A DNA stretch of 64,000 bases from Bidens hawaiensis (taxonomy: Eukaryota; Streptophyta; Magnoliopsida; Asterales; Asteraceae): contig JAIQDT010000027.1 of the NCBI GenBank assembly GCA_021521415.1, positions 434,001 to 498,000 on the forward strand, in the 5' to 3' direction. Position 1 is the stretch's first letter, and every line of letters starts with the position of its first letter. This document shows positions 63,650 through 64,000 of this stretch, in pieces. The position numbers were made by a program, and so were the translations under genes. Below the pieces are notes generated by a model. That model did not search any database. It saw only the letters and a list, made by a program, of their open reading frames with translations, and had not been told where the DNA came from.

Positions 63650-64000
63650 TACTTATGAGAAGTAGTGACAATAAACACGAGAACCGACACTTCTCAAGAT
63701 TTCTCAAGTTTGGAGTAAGAAGAAAACGGGAAGCAGACAACGAGTATCTACAAGTTAATCAGACACTATGGGTCGAAGTCAATTCGGGGTGACTTGGGTA
63801 TAGCCAAATACGCTTTGAGAATAGATAGAAGGCATCATTACCTCTGAGTTGTTGCCAACTTAAATTTTTGAGCTTAACTGAACCTTAATCCGTATCACAG
63901 AAACAATGAAAACCATTTAAGTTATTACATGCTTATAACCTGCTTCTCTATGTCATAATACAGCCAAACACGGATCCAAGTGACAGTCACGTAGTTAGTA

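Larger units (their letters stand above)
55957..64000 (+). mobile_element. Element C: near-intact copia (SIRE-type), 3' end outside window
   Basis: 5' LTR (55957-56395), primer-binding site, leader full of GCGAAGTT words, intact gag, pol with one deletion, and post-pol spacer running off the window. It is inserted into element D, since D-type spacer stops exactly at TGTTGGTACATG. The target duplication would be ATAAG (55952-55956) but the right copy is not visible. By analogy with D, a word array, TATA box, third ORF and 3' LTR should follow beyond 64000. Confidence 0.88.
62813..64000 (+). other. Element C: post-pol spacer
   Basis: Non-coding by inspection. It holds two related units, each with AGGATAGCC(A/G)TT-ACC and a TGGGGCA box (about 62960-63015 and 63110-63155), both also found twice in element D's spacer. 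It is interrupted by two long poly(A) runs. The landmark ACCCAGTCATACACGAGCC is at about 63470-63490. A minus-strand frame at 63412-63690 is an artefact of the poly(A) run. Confidence 0.7.

Noticed and set aside
63412..63690. Minus-strand ORF with a run of phenylalanines
   Set aside because: The Phe run is the translated poly(A) tract; the rest is post-pol spacer shared with element D.

Overview
The window looks like plant nuclear DNA, from a repeat-packed intergenic stretch of a eudicot. The third-ORF-bearing SIRE/Maximus-type copia elements resemble those common in Asteraceae, but the family is only a guess. There are no bacterial signals, no tRNA or rRNA genes, no CRISPR and no intact host gene that I can support. 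Almost everything is LTR retrotransposon in several layers of nesting, plus hAT-like and Mutator-like DNA elements.

Layout. 1-1490: decayed Athila/Tat-type extra ORF and a polypurine tract. 2556-14244: a complete Ty3/gypsy chromovirus (Tekay-like) with two ~3 kb LTRs, a TTACC target duplication and a badly broken gag-pol. 14610-16060: a gypsy-type LTR with CACGGG-CCGTG palindromes. 16073-24280: 'element A', a decayed SIRE-type copia (+) with integrase, RT, RNase H, an LTR-like internal promoter region and a third ORF. 24285-26641: 'element F', 5' end of a minus-strand copia (LTR, PBS, gag start) whose LTR holds a 658-bp hAT element. 26642-29021: unassigned AT-rich DNA. 29027-43449: 'element B', a SIRE-type copia (+) with GGTTA target duplication; its 5' LTR is split by a 6.2-kb hAT element, which itself holds a 1.26-kb Mutator-like element. 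43467-44436: inverted solo LTR. 44437-47215: fragments of a minus gypsy, a B-type LTR and a minus third ORF. 47230-49620: a short Athila/Tat-type derivative with tRNA-Asp-type PBS. 49626-55956: 3' part of 'element D', a minus SIRE-type copia. 55957-64000: 'element C', a young copia (+) inserted into D. Its gag is intact, its pol has one deletion, and its 3' end lies beyond the window.

How the parts work together. In the copia elements, gag (UBN2-like domain, CCHC knuckles) would build the particle; pol supplies protease, integrase, RT and RNase H; the acidic, coiled-coil third ORF has no known function. In elements A and D the third ORF is preceded by an array of a short family-specific word and a TATA box, the same arrangement as in the LTR promoter. 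This suggests a dedicated internal promoter and is the most interesting signal here. Several of the LTR families carry their own reiterated, often palindromic, word in U3 and/or the leader; element C has 16 exact copies of an 8-mer in 840 bp.
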